Translations under genes and position numbers: made by a program
The notes under the pieces: model-generated
Database searches by the model: none
What the model saw: only the letters and a program-made list of their open reading frames with translations
What the model was told of the DNA's origin: nothing
Part shown: positions 23,773-37,108 of the stretch, in pieces
Layout of the letters: each line of letters begins with the position of its first letter
Position numbering within the stretch: the first letter of the stretch is position 1
From: Cryptomeria japonica
Taxonomy: Eukaryota > Streptophyta > Pinopsida > Cupressales > Cupressaceae
Direction: 5' to 3'
Assembly (NCBI RefSeq): GCF_030272615.1
Contig: NC_081405.1
Location: forward strand, 155,045,613 to 155,109,612
DNA length: 64,000 bases

Positions 23773-26700
23773 TCATTTCTTTCTTTGTTTTTTCTTTGAA
23801 GCTATGAAAAGACTAAGTGGAACATCAGTTTCTTCATCATTTCCCCCATCTGTGGATGTTATGCCCTCTTCTTGTGCTCTTGATGTATGCCTAGTCCTAT
23901 ACAAAGGACGAGGATGCTGAACCAAAGGGGGGTCCTCTGCAATAACAAAGAATTGGGTTAAATTCAAAACATTTTTTTATTATTGTTACAAGTATTTCAT
24001 TAATTTAAAGAAGACAACCATTACACTCTTTACCTGATGGGGCCACATAATCTTCCACATCATTTTGTCTAGCCTCAACCTCGACATGCTGAGCACCCTC
24101 TAGATCCTCTGGAGTTGAAATACAAAACGTTACATTAATCAATACACCAATTGCAATTAAATTTGTTTAAAGGAATAACAGTGGTCCTCTTTACCTAATT
24201 GGGGAACATCACGTTCCTAATGTTGTCTACCCAGATCATGCTCCACTTGGTCACCACCGACTACATGCTCTAAAATATTAACAATAAAGGTTACATTAAT
24301 TACTACACTAATTTTCAATTTAAGATGTTTAATTGTATTAATAATTACATAAAAAAAATTGAATAGCAAATGAATACCTCCACTACTAGGATGCACATCT
24401 GGACCTTCATGTACAGGTTCTGTTCCACGATTATCATGTTGCATTCCAATGTCACGTGCAGTGTTATCATTGCTTGCTTATTTAAAAAAAATATAGTCAC
24501 TTTAAGTTGAAACTTAACATCAAATAGATTATTGGTTAAGTATTCAACTTGAAATAATTTTCATTTAGCTTAATTACCGTTATGACAGATGCATCAGAAT
24601 CTCGTGTTTGCCCACTCAATTCTCATAGTCATTCAGCCATGACTATATAGCCTTGCTGGTAGCCAATTCTCTTGTCATCTTCTGTGGGCACTCTATTGAA
24701 TTCAGAGCCCTGCATTTTTGCTTAGTATTGTGAATTTTGCTTGTATTGTTTGATCAAAAAAAAATTGTTTACAATTTATAAATATTTTGATGTGATAATT
24801 TACTGATTCTTACAATTCGTGCGACAAGTTTCATATAACCACCAGAGCTAAGTTTGAGTTGCCCATGCTTTTCTTGTCTTGCCTTGGTTGCCTTTGACGT
24901 GTCACTCAATCTATGAAAAGTTTGAAATATGTTAGATTATATAAATATAATGAATAATTAGTACATATTCACATTCTTAATAGTATCACATACCTTCTTC
25001 TAGCGTCTGGTGGTGTATTTCCTTTTTTCCTTTCAATTCTCTCCTTTGCATCCAAAATTAGGTCCTTCCATTCCCTCTCTAGAATCATGGGGGGACGCTC
25101 ATACTTTACGTTCTTCTCTAAATGTGTCATGTATTGGTCCCTCACATACTTTAGATATGTGCCAACTTTTTCTAGGAGCTTAGTCTTGTCAAATGTGTCA
25201 TTTCCAAACAACCCTACCATACGGTTTGTGAGTTCATCTTTTAACTTTTTTTCTTGGTCATTCCACCTTTAAAGAAAAAACAAACCTGTTAGATTTGGAA
25301 AGAAACTGAAGCTACCTTTGCTATAGTTCAAGAAATGGATAAAAGGAAAACTATTCTAGCAATGATATGAAATCAAAATAGTGGATAACGGTTAGTTCAC
25401 GTATGATGTTCCACCTTTTACGTATGGTGGGCCCAAATATCTGCAATGAAATGTTATTAAGATTTTTATAAAAAATATCATTTCCTGCAAAAAAACATGG
25501 GATCATTAGTCCAAAATGAGTGATCAGTAAGTAAATTACAATTAGACTATATATAATAATATTTTTAAAGTACCTGGAACCTTCTGTATCTTCAAGGAAA
25601 TCAATTCTTCGTCGCTCACCACCAATGTGGCCTGCAATGTTCCCATACTAGCAATACGGGAAGATCCAGGAAATGATGGTATGTTATCAGCAGTACTCGC
25701 CTCTGGCACATCCTCATGTGCATCTCCTGCCACAGTAAATGAATCCACTATGAAATGCCTCCAAGAAAGAACACTTCAAGGGTAATAAACACATAATGAA
25801 AGAGAGAGAAAAAGAGGGATCTACCACCAGTGGGCGGGTCAACACGAGCCGGTGCAACAGACGATGTTTGCATGCTACGTGTTGCCGACATTGTAGTTGG
25901 CAATATAGTTGGACTCGACCTCAGACCCATGTCAGCACCTAAAGAGTAATACATTAAATATGTAAAACATTAAAAAAGCAAGTTCACAAGTCCAAAGGAG
26001 TGGTTTTAATATATAGAACATGGTCATCACCTGAACTACTTGTAATACCCTGATCATCGCCACCAGGATGATGAGGCCCTATAAATTTCTATTAAAACAA
26101 CACATACATATTTTAGTTAATGACATAAAAGAGATAAAAATATAAACCATTATTGAACTTTTGTTATGATTAAAGCTTTCATTACTACTTACTTGCAAGT
26201 TTTCCATTGTTGTCAACAATAGTTGCACCCTCTTTGTTATCTCATCAGTCTAAAAACTTATGGTTTCCAAATCAACAATCTCTTGCCGAATTTTTCTAAT
26301 ATTCTTTTGTACAAATTGCATAGAGTTTGTGCTAAGTGCGATGTCATCAGCGCATAACACTGTCGAGCGCCCCACATCCCTATGGAGGTGTTGAGGTACT
26401 GCAGGTTCCTTTCCCTTATCCCGAACATCCGTCTGTGACAAGAATATAATTAACACTATCAAAATTACTTCAAAACACTCAAGAAAAGATCATAATGTAA
26501 CAGTTTGATTCTATCTAATTTGTACAATTACAATGAGGTTTACCTGCTCCGTAGAAGTGTCGGGACCTACACCCCTAACTATGTTATGTGGTGGATCCAT
26601 GTGGCCCTATGACAAAGAAAAAATATAAAAACGTTAGCGAAATGAAACCAATAGACTTAGCAAAAAAACTTAATAATATAATGGTTTATTGGATTCATTA

Positions 26701-27784
26701 ATTGGAAGTTGGCTTAAATGGTATATATATAGTACATACCACCCCCATGATAGTAACTTTGCTTGTATCTGTACGATTCAAATTGTAATCGATTAGCAGC
26801 TCTTCCCCTGCACTTATTGATTTTATTGCACATACAAACACACAATTTCCCTCATGTGCCTCAAATATGCAATTGGGTTGCTTATTAGTTGACCCAGGTC
26901 GTGTACTATTTATAAAACCTACAATATTCCCTATTGCTTTTGGCCTTCCATCAATGTATACAGCCACTCGTTTACTTTGATCATTATCTTTTTGTTGTAT
27001 ATAATTGGCTGACAGTGCATACCTACGCATACTTTTTTTATATCGAACAATTTGCATCCAATCATTATAATTGTAAAAAGGTCCAACAAACTCCATCAAT
27101 TCAGCAACTTTGTTGTAATAGACCTTTATGCTGTCCATGGAAAATAGGCCCAAACCATGTAATGAAGAAGGTGCTATGCGATATATCCTCTCATTAACAC
27201 AAAAATCAGTGTTTATTGGAGGAAGTTCCTTGGGTACACATTGTTTCAGTAGATGTTTGTACCTCAAGGGCACCTCAATGTTGCATTTGGTCTCATCATC
27301 ATAAGAACATGACCCCCCTTGAGCAAGAAAAACTTCCATACGTTTATTGAATTTTCTTCTAATCTTTTGACCTCTAGTTGATCTCCCTATTTGAGATCTA
27401 CTACATGTCTCACTTTCCTCTTCTATTCCTGCATTTCCCTCACTCGAGGAAGACACATCTGACAAATACCTATTTGGTGATACCTGTGCACCATCAAATG
27501 AGAGAGTTAGTTGGTAATGAGAGAGATATTTTGCAAATGAGGGTAATATTGATGAAGAAGTCGGCCATAAAGTTGATGTTGAGATTAAAATTTGAGTAAG
27601 TCCAACTAGGGCCTCAAGTGTTGATAACTGTATTAGATTTGCTACTAATGTTGAGGTTTGAAAAACTGAGGAAGTTTGTTTTTCTTGTAATTTTTTAAAA
27701 ATATATTATTTCTATAAGGTATATTGACTTATACCTATTGATCCATGAGACTGTGCAGGATCCTCGTCAAAGGGGTTCTGGTTC
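23773..27784 (-). pseudogene. CACTA accessory gene: SET domain plus En/Spm (Ptta)-like region
   Basis: Minus-strand exons with GT/AG borders: about 27,784-27,737, 27,483-26,740 (SET domain), 26,606-26,544, 26,432-26,193, 26,089-26,031, 25,939-25,825, 25,733-25,575, 25,441-24,993 (with an intron), 24,905-24,81x, 24,71x-24,58x, 24,478-24,377 and further small ones to 23,773. The 25.3-24.8 kb exons (WNDQEKKLKDEL, REWKDLILDAKERIERKKG, LKLSSGGYMKLVARI) resemble the plant En/Spm 'Ptta' accessory family (Transposase_24), a TNPA analogue. The last exon ends in basic KKKQRKK. In-frame stops at about 26,250 and two near 24,63x suggest recent decay. The 5' start was not found. The exon chain is my own prediction; the fusion needs transcript support. 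Confidence 0.65.
26782..27190 (-). CDS. SET-type lysine methyltransferase domain exon
   Basis: The exon at 27,483-26,740 is open throughout. Counting from 27,465, residues 93-228 carry the SET landmarks in order: LHGLGLF (102-108), GNIVGFINSTRPG (179-191), QPNC (196-199) and AGEELLIDYN (219-228). Canonical SET domains have NHS at the second site and GEE plus DY at the last; here N and the GEE..DY pair are kept while the His is replaced by Ser (INST). The upstream 90 residues are Ser/Arg-rich with GRSTRGQKIRRKF, possibly nuclear targeting. SET enzymes transfer methyl groups from S-adenosylmethionine to lysines, usually of histones. Activity here is unproven; no pre-SET or post-SET cysteine cluster is evident. 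Confidence 0.8.
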
Positions 27785-28210
27785 CTACACCAACAATTGA
27801 GCATCATAAGCATTACATTTATAATTTGATAAACAATAAATACTGCAGTATCATAAGCATCATAAGCATTATAAGAATCACATATGTATCATCATAAACA
27901 TGTAATCCATCACATACGTATCATAAATCACCATCCATCACATAGCTAATAAGTAGTCCACATTCCATAAATAAACACAAAGTTCAAAAAATGTCACATG
28001 TATCATCATAAGCATGTAATCCATCACATATGTATTTTAAATCACCATCTATCACATAGCTAGAGGTGCATCATGAATTAATTAAGTAATGGCATTAGAA
28101 TTCAAAACATATGAATTATTTATGTAACCATATAAGTCAAATCAATTTCTATCAAGATATCAATATTAAATAGATAATATAATAATCGCATCTCATACAT
28201 TTCATTCATG

Positions 28211-28248
28211 TCATTGATCTTCTTCTTCATCCAACTCATCATCATGAC

Positions 28249-28296
<48 letters not shown>

Positions 28297-31200
28297 TGTC
28301 GTCGTCGTTGTCATCATCATCGTCATTGTGTTTGTCATCGTCATCGTCATCACCATCACCGACACCATCACCATCACCATCACCATCACCATCACCATCA
28401 CCATCATCATCAGTAGCAGCACCATCATCATCATCAGCTTCTTCTTCGTGTACATTTCCATCAGGAACATCATTGAGTAATTGTCGATCATGATCATCTA
28501 TATCATCTTCTACTTCTTTGGTATCTTCTTCTTCCATCACATTATACATTATCGGCCTTCCTCTTGTATCATGTCTAACAACAAATGACCAACCTGGTTT
28601 ATGTGGAACCTTCGAGTAAAATACCTGCTCACATTGACTTGGAAGAACATAGGGCTCATCCCCAACTCGTTCAAATGACCTTGTATTAACCATTGTAAAT
28701 CCATTATCATGTTCGATAACAGTTCTATCAGGATCATTTATATTCAGTCGTAGCCTATACCATTTGACGACGAACATAACTAATTTGAAGGAATTAAAGT
28801 CACACTCAAGTATATCATCCAAAATGCCATAGTATCAATTTTGAGACACTTGAGGATGTATGTCATTTCTAGATGAAATATTGGTCACCTCAAAGACTGC
28901 AGTTATCCCAGAATCACAAGTTTTCTTTGTGTCATCCAACTGTTTGATGCAAAATTTATGACCATTGCAGCACATAGCCTTGTGGTGTTTGACCTGCAAT
29001 ATGTCTAACATATTAAAATTATTGCATCATGAGTTGATAAACATATAGGTGATTAATAAAATTATATGTACCTGTTGAACCATATGCTAAATCAATTTCC
29101 CTTTGTGTAACATTGGAATCTCCATTATGATGAGCTTCTTTAACCAATGAAGCGACACCATCCCATGTTAATGTGCGACCAAAATGTTTACATCGTTCAA
29201 TCCACACCATCATCCAATCAAGATTGTTTGCAATATACAAATGTAGTGCATCCCACTCGCGGCCAACTGTACAAATAATTAATAGACCACTTACAACTGA
29301 TTTATTTAGAAGATGAAGAATTAATTTACTACAATAACATCTTATAATTACCTCTCACTTTCTTCAATCTACCTTTCCCCATCAAGTGCTCCCCTTCAAA
29401 TTTATTAATGGGGTTGGGATCCCAAATATGATCTACATGGATTTTTGCTGCAAACTTAGGAAGATATTCAGTAATGTACACCATAGTTTGGTATACCATA
29501 TATCCCTCCACCATAAAACCCTCAGGATGTGCTCTTTGTCGAACCAAAGCCTTCAAAAATTTCAAGTGCCTCTCAACCATCCACATTGACCTAGTGTGTA
29601 CAGGTCCACACAATTCGATCTCCTCAACTTGGTGTATGAGGTAGTGTTCTTGTGCATTGAAAAAAGTTGAAGGTAGACACTTTTGCATTTCACACATTAG
29701 ATGAGGGATTTTTCTCTTCCAATATTTTATATCTTCCTTGTGGATTTCTTTAGATGACAACCACCTAATTAAAGAGATTGAAGACGCAAAAATATATAAA
29801 CGAGACTTTACAAAATAATATACAATATATTGCATAACAAGTAAAACAAATGGAAAATATAATATCTATACAACAAATTGAACAAACATCACTACTTACC
29901 TCATGTATTTTCCAAGATCATATATGACTTTCTTGATATTATTGTCGAAGTGGTCTGGGAGAGATAGAGGTAGAACGTACTGCAACAATTATAAAATGAT
30001 CTTTTCATTGTTTTCTAATATAATACAATGAAAAGTACATGCGCAGTATACAAATATATAGTAAATACAAAAGAACGCAAATTACCCTAATGAAGGTATG
30101 CCAATCATGCATTTTCATCCCTGGCTCAAATTCACTCTTCTTTGATATGAGATTGTTTATGTTCGCAGCAAATCCTGTGGGAAATCAAATTTTTCGTATG
30201 ACTTCTTTTACAGAATTGCTTTGTTGCTCCATTAATAACCAAGGAAGGGCACTTATATTAATCTGATCTCCATTGCTATTTGATTGAATGACATTTTTCA
30301 TTGCATGATTGGATTCCACAATGTCACTACAAATTTTGACAATTTTTTCTTTGTCATGCCTTCCATCCAATATTTTCCATAATGTCTCTGTTATATTCTT
30401 TCCAATATGCATTGTATCAAACAAATGCACAATTTGTAGCTGCTCATAGTAAGGCAACCTATTGAATTGTCTCGGATAACTTTTTAGTCCATTTGGAAGG
30501 TGGCCATCCATGCCTTGATGACCTTTAGTATCATCAATTACATCATCAATAAACAAAACACGATAGAAAAATTCAAATTCCAAACATAAACCATTAGATG
30601 GAATGACATTACCTTGACAATTAATTCTATTATATTCCAACTTCCATAAGTGAGGAGTCATTCTTCGTGGCTTTGATGTAGTCTCTTCTTTCCCATTGAA
30701 AAGATGTTTTTCAGTATTCTGGTACTTATGATTTTTGTGAAGGAAGTGCCTATACTCATCAAACACCTGCTTTCCTAAACTTTTTGAATGACGGGATTTC
30801 ATCTTTGGACCACAAACTGGACATGCAAATTTTTCCTTTGTTTGAAGACCTACAAGATAATGTATAATTCTATTAAATCTGTTAATTTTTATAATTATAA
30901 TTATCATGCGCAACTTGAACACTATAACGTACCACAAAAATGTGTTAGCCTTGAAGCATCATGTATTGTTCATACAAGCATTGCATGGAATTGAAATTGT
31001 CTTTGTCCTATTGGTCTAGAGATGTCATACATGGTCACACCATTCCATAACTCTAGCAACTCATCGATAAGAGGCTCAATATATACATTCATATCTTTAA
31101 CTTGGTACTTGCCTAGTGGAATGAACAAAAACATTACATAATTATTATGACCATTTTACTGCAATATTTATAATTAAATGTAGATGACTATTAAATGATA

Positions 31201-32534
31201 AAATACCTGGAACAATCATTGCCAACATTATGTGCTCCCTCTTTATTGACATCCATGGAGGAATATTATTGTTGATAACAAAAATAGGCCACACCGAGTA
31301 AACAGATCTCAACTCTCCAAATGGATTGACACCGTCTGCTGCCAATGAAAGCCTGAGATTATGAGGTTCTTCTTTAAAGTGTGGCCACTTTTCCTCTATG
31401 TCCATATATGCTAAACCATCCACAAGCATTCGAATAATGTCATCTCAACTTCTATTGTGTGCATGGTAATCCATAAATTGTGCCGAGCTAGTGCACCTGA
31501 ATAATCGTTGCATACGTGGAATAATGGGAATATAACGAAGAACCTTGCGAGGCACATTTTTTGTTATTTGATCTGTTCGATATCTACTGATATGACATTC
31601 AGGGCATTTTGTTCCAAATTCATGTTGTTTATGATATATAATATGATCATTGGGACAAGCATCTATTGTTTGATACTCCATTCCAATATCTTTCATAATG
31701 GCAGATAATTCTCGGTATGAGCGAGGTAGAATATTTGATGGTGGTAAGAAAAACTCACCTATCAATCTACAACAAAAAAAAAAGTTTGAGGTGTTAATAT
31801 AAAGAATATTAATGGTACATGATTCACCATTTATTAACTGTAATGACATGTATGACACACCTTAACATACGTGAGATTGTTATGTTGGATAAACCATTCA
31901 TAACCTTCAAGTTCACCAACAACAATACAATAGAGAGAAGAGTTGTTTGGAAGCCTTTGTAAAGGGGCTCATATGCCTTCTCAAGAAGATGTAAATCATG
32001 AACATCAAGGTCATCGTGATCATCTTGATCAACTGTGCCAGTACTAAATGTGTCATGGATCAATGTATTTGTACCATCATCTTCAATTGTGTTTTCTAGT
32101 GCATGATCGTCATCTTCCATGGGATCATTATCTTCAACTTTGATATTCACACCTCCATGTTCCTCCACTTCAAAAACCATATTCTCAGGGTTTTGTTGAT
32201 CCATACCATGTGCTCTAGGGTGCTCCACCTATATAAAATTGATATACATAAATAAACCATGATCATGATCTCATTATCAAGTGATTTTTTATGTATATAA
32301 ATTGTTAAAACGATATAATGAACAACTTACCAGTGGATGATAATCATGTCCCCCTTTAATGTGACCATGCTGCCTACAATGTTTCCTAGCTATTTTGATT
32401 AGAAGTCTTCTAGTCTTTAAGCCCTTACAAATTTTGCAGGGATAATAACATTTCCCATCACCTTTTCTTTTCAAGTTAGACCATAATCTAGCAATTGTCT
32501 CCTTATTTTGTTCTTCGTTGATATTATCTGACAT
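28211..32534 (-). pseudogene. CACTA transposase TNP2 (TNPD), nine exons
   Basis: Nine minus-strand exons with GT/AG borders: 32,534-32,331, 32,228-31,861, 31,768-31,207, 31,112-30,934, 30,849-30,086, 29,979-29,900, 29,764-29,352, 29,266-29,072 and 28,993-28,211. Diagnostic TNP2 segments include YQTIDACPNDHIIYHKQHE and KVLRYIPIIPRMQRLF (exon 3), LSLAADGVNPFGELRS and IPPWMSIKREHIMLAM (exon 3), CPVCGPKMKSRHSKSLGK (exon 5), a DUF4218-like region with VEEIELCGPVHTRSMWMVER (exon 7), and a DUF4216-like region with YVLPSQCEQVFYSKVP (exon 9). TNP2 cuts and joins the element ends. At least three in-frame stops (about 31,443, 30,970, 28,836) look like Trp or Arg codons lost by transition, so this copy is probably dead but young. 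Confidence 0.9.
28241..28420 (+). repeat. ATC/CACCAT trinucleotide repeat inside TNP2 last exon
   Basis: A (CAT)n run at 28,247-28,292 and a CACCAT run at 28,348-28,405 encode, on the minus strand, long Asp and Gly-Asp tracts at the C-terminus of the transposase. Other frames across the tract (poly-Ile, poly-Met, poly-Ser) are artefacts. Confidence 0.95.
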
Positions 32535-35500
32535 GGTCTTTCTTCACAGGCAAAAAAGTCAGGCTATGGAAACTTCAGTGCAAAAGCTTCACAAAAATTG
32601 CAAATCGAACCAAAACCATTGAACTTAATACAGAACGTATTTAATGTAGCTGATTGTGTGAATTTCTGAGCATTGTGTCTGCAAATTCTTACTAAAAGTT
32701 TGTCTATTGCAGACTTTCTGAGAGACATTTTTGAGTATTCTAAGCAAAGCATTTATTTTAACATGCACTTATTCATCCACATTGTAGGGATAACAATACA
32801 AGGCTCACATATTGGTCTAAGAGGATGCCATGGTCTCACAAAGTAACCAAGAACCATATGAAATGATGGTCTTGAATCCACACACAACTAGGGACAATCC
32901 ATACAATTATGTATGACTTCCCCCTTGTTTGTTTAATGGGATTAGCCAGCTCCGACACATAGCCGTCAATAATCACTAAGAATGTACAAGTGGATCGTAG
33001 CTACCCATACAACAAACACTTACCCCTATCCTCAAATTTTCCCAATGTTTGATTCCTTATATACACTCATCCAAGGTTATCTATGTCGATCTTGGTGAGG
33101 AATCACATCACAACAAAGAAGGCAACATTTAAAAATAGCAAGAGTTTCACTAAACTACCAAAGATCATAAATATTGAAAGAAAGAAAAAATAGTAACAAT
33201 AATAAGTCAAATAAATGTGTTCAATTCCAATAGCAAATCAAACATAGCCACAATAACTACACAATAGAGAAAACTCACAATAGTGATTAAACTAATTCAA
33301 ACAAGATAAAATAAAATTGTTGGCCCATGCAACGAAGATGAGAGATCATCAATAATTGAAGGAAACTTCACAATCCTTAAAAGTGCACATTACATAGCTA
33401 TACAACTAGAAATTGTGGCTAAATAGAGTGAAGATTCATCACGACTCCAATAATAGTCCCTCATGTGTGCATTTGTGGCATGAACACAAAAACTCCCACA
33501 TGGCATGGCCATGTACCTAATGGAGAAGACATGCCTAGGCTACATGCCCAAAAAACATGACTATAATAATAGTCCCTCATGCATGCATTTGTGGCCTGCA
33601 CACTACAGATCCTAACATATCATGGCAATACACCTCATAGAGAAGACACACCTAGGGCCACATTACACATAGCAACGTGCCTCACAAAGAAGACATGCAT
33701 AGGGCACATGCCACATAGCAATGTGTCTTATGGAAAAATGTGCATGCATGTCACACACCAAAGCTATATGTATACATCATGAGGCACATTCATATGTTAT
33801 CAAACACAACCTATTGTATCTAACATGACTTCCTCTCTACATGTGTGCAAATCTTCCAACACTAATCGCCACTAAGAAGGAATAATATAAAATGCATCTT
33901 CAAATATTTGTGTGTGTGCGTGGAATTGTGTCTTTGAACCCAAATCCCTACCATCAACAACATGTAACCATCACCTACACTATATCAAAACATAAGTATG
34001 GTGTGACATCATATCTATTTGCATAATGTCAAAACACATGCAAACATGAAAATCATCATAGCATGACAAAAATAAATCTCCACATGTTGGAACAAAGATA
34101 TAAATAAGATAATAGGGTAAGAGGAAACCCATACCAAGAACCACATACCAACTATCGGCAATGCCATCAAGATAAATGTAGGATAGGATACCACTATGAG
34201 CCATCCAATGGTCCATTCTATGAGGAGAACTAGGGGATACTATCTTTGAAAGGTGTGGTCAATAGAGATAATCCCTACTAATGCCACAATATGTCACCAT
34301 AGCTTCTTGAGTTTTCCATTCTTCTACTTAACACCACATTTATTGAGTTCCTCAACAGCGAGGTTGATTCTCAATAGGATGCACAAACATGTAAACACAC
34401 AAGCATGGTTTCATCATACTTGTACAACAATATAGATTCATTTTTCTATTTAATTACTTAGTGTAAAAATAACTCCACTACATAACATAGGGCAATAATC
34501 ACCATAAGTTTTCAAATAAACTGCCCAAACATCAATTGGAGTTACCCTTTCTAAGGTACAAACATAATTTATTTATAACTTCAAAATTAAAATAATCACA
34601 ATACATCCAAATAAGTTCAATAGTGCATGGAAATAGACAACATGATCCATAATTAAACCCATAAATTACCCTAATTGGATATGCTAATAAAATGGTGTCT
34701 CAAATAATAGAGATTATGTTGGGCCTATAATAGAGATCTGGCCTTTGTTTCATCATACACAAGCATGGTTTCATCATACTTGTATCCAAATACACCATCC
34801 ATAGATAGGTACTCAGTACCACAATCTCATGGGTACCCTTTTAGCTGAGAATACCCTATATTTAGGTGAATCTACCCTTGTATCATTCCTTGATCTAGTA
34901 TGTCATTCCACCAATCAATAATTTTTCCATATTCTTGGGAGAATACACTATCCCTTAGGTGAATATGCCATATCCTTAAATGAATCCTCCTTGTCATCAT
35001 CCTAAGTCCTCTTTTTGTTAAGTCTTATCCCTTCATCTTTAGGAAAATCCACCTATCATTATGTGAATCTACTTTCTCTTAGGTGAATCTATTTAATCCA
35101 ATTCACCCACTCTCACAATCACAACCTATTTAATCTTATTCCCCACATTCCCCTCCTCAATAACCTCTGAAAATGGAATCACCAATCTCTACCCTAAACC
35201 TCATACTACTAATCTCCCTCATTCCCCTCGCATACACATCCTCTCCTCCCTCCTTAGCCCTCAGCCTAACTCTAAGGCGCAGACCCAACTCAAACACCAC
35301 ACACAATCCCAATATCCACCCACCCTTGGTTTCCTCATCTGGTATCTAGTTTCTATCTATCCCCGAGTAATGGTTTACCTGCCTTCCTGTTCATGGATTA
35401 GTGGTTCCGGCTTCCATCCATATATGGAATGGCAAGTTTCTCGATTTTGGTTGTACAGCTATCAAACTATAGGTAGGGTGGGATAGCAATAGTTCTGGGA

Positions 35501-35960
35501 AGTAATAGTTGGTTAGACACCCAAACCCGAAGACACGACAACCAATTCCAATCATGGGGTAGCATCAAAGCATAATCAAAGGGGGTTTTAATCACAAAAA
35601 GGGGTAGCATACACATGACAAACGAACTGTATGACGGAATACCTCAAAGAGATGTCATTTCATGGAATTTTAAGATCGCGGGATATGCACAAAATGGATT
35701 AATTCAAAAAAAAAACCAGTTGCGAAAAAAAATTAGTTGCCTTCATTGAAAAACAAAGAGTTCTTACCTTGCTTGTGCAGAGATCACTCCGGTGGGGGGG
35801 GCAGGGAGGCAAGACGGCTTCAGTTTGCTTTCAAAATGAAAATGCCTTGTGTTTTTTTTTATAAATAAAATGCCTGAGGTCATCGGAATTCCGACGAACA
35901 CGGACATTTAAAAAAAAAAAAACAAATTTTCACACAATGCTCCTTGTCCGTCGGAAACCT
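32535..35960. other. Right arm of CACTA element, 5' of the TNP2 gene
   Basis: There are no credible ORFs. 33,440-33,790 is a degenerate tandem repeat built on GCCACATAGCAATGTG and AGAAGACATGC-type words (unit about 60 bp). 35,000-35,300 is C-rich. 35,870-35,960 carries GTCGGAA/TTCCGAC words like those of the left subterminal region. The promoter of the TNP2 gene should lie here, but I see no box I would call. Confidence 0.6.
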
Positions 35961-35991
35961 CCATCGGAATTTGACCCCAAATGTATTAGTG
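35961..35991 (-). repeat. CACTA right terminal inverted repeat
   Basis: The reverse complement starts CACTAATACATTTGGGG and reaches CCGATGG. It is followed by TGA, the target duplication. Confidence 0.93.
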
Positions 35992-35994
35992 TGA

Positions 35995-37100
35995 CTGGTT
36001 TCTATAGGAGGTAAGACATGTTCCTAATTTAAGAAGAAATTTAATTTCTGCAGAGCAACTAGGTAGTGGAGTTTGCATAGTTACCTTCTCAGATAATATC
36101 TAGAAGGTCACTAAAGGATCATTAGTAGTAGCTAAAGGTGTGAAGGTAGGCACATTATATCTATGTATTGGTAACACTTACTCTACCTTAGCCGCTACAG
36201 ATAAAGTTACTACAGGGACAATAACAATAGATGTTGCAAGAACAGATTTGATAATGTGGCACCATAGGCTTGGGCACATGAGTGAGAAAGGGATGAAAAT
36301 CCTTCACTCCAAAAATCTATTGCCAGGACTAAAGAAGATTGATTTAGAGTTCTGTGAAAATTGTGTTTATGGCAAACAGAAAAGAGTCAGATTTCTCAAG
36401 GTTGGGAAAGAGAAGAAGAGTGAGAAGTTAGAGCTTGTACATTCAGATGTATGGGGACCAGCTCAAGTATCATCTCTTGGTGGCTATTGTTATTATGTTA
36501 TTTTTATTGATGACTCAACCAAAAAAACATGGGTATATTTCCTAAAAAAAAAATCAGATGTTTTTGAAACTTTTAAGAAATGGAAAGCTTTGGTTGAGAA
36601 TGAGACAGGAAAAAAGTTGAAGTGTCTCAGATCGGATAATGGAGGTGAGTATTGCAGTAAAGCACTTGAAGATTATTGCTCCTTAAATGGGATTTGAAAG
36701 CAGAAGACAGTTCCAGGAACTCCACAGGAAAATGGTGTGTCAAAGAGAATGAATAGGACTATCATGGAACGTGCGAGGAGCATGAGATTGCATGCTAGAT
36801 CGCCCTTACATTTTTGGGCAGATGCTATACATACTGCTATCTATTTGATACATAGAGGACCTTCAACCCCTTTGGATGGTGGCATTCCAAAGGAGGCATG
36901 GACTGGTAAAAAGGTAAATTATTCTTTTCTGAAAACTTTTGGTTGTGAAGCTTTTGTCCATATCAATAAAGAAAATAGAACCAAGCTTGATGCTAAATCT
37001 TAGAAATGTACCTTCATTGAATATGGAATAGATGAATATGGCTATCGGTTATGGGATTTTAAAAATAAGAAAATAATTAGAAGTAGAGATGTTATATTCA
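35995..37100 (+). pseudogene. Copia integrase with GAG-pre-integrase zinc domain
   Basis: After the CACTA junction the copia frame resumes (HVPNLRRNLISAEQLGS). The zinc-binding HHCC region follows (MWHHRLGHMSEKGMKIL … CENCVYGKQ, about 36,258-36,375). The catalytic core shows LELVHSDVWGP and LRSDNGGEY, which contain the first two Asp residues of the DDE triad, then PQENGVSKRMNRTIMERARS with the Glu. A TGA at 36,695 splits the core between the second Asp and the Glu, probably from CGA. A TAG at 37,002 is a second stop. Integrase inserts element cDNA; this copy could not be translated intact. Confidence 0.95.
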
Positions 37101-37108
37101 ATGAGAAG

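Larger units (their letters stand above)
19208..35991 (-). mobile_element. CACTA (En/Spm) DNA transposon carrying TNP2 and a SET-domain gene
   Basis: The ends start CACTAGTACATT (19,208) and, on the minus strand from 35,991, CACTAATACATT; similarity extends about 31 bp to GATGG. The 3-bp target duplication is TGA (19,205-19,207 and 35,992-35,994). Removing the insert restores the copia reading frame across the junction. Two minus-strand genes are visible, a TNP2 transposase and an accessory gene containing a SET domain, with long non-coding arms. At 16,784 bp it is longer than many CACTA elements because of the long arm at 19.6-23.7 kb. Confidence 0.97.

Noticed and set aside
28208..28497. 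Poly-Ile, poly-Ser and poly-Met open frames
   Set aside because: They are alternative frames of an ATC/CACCAT microsatellite; only the minus-strand Asp-rich frame continues a recognised domain.
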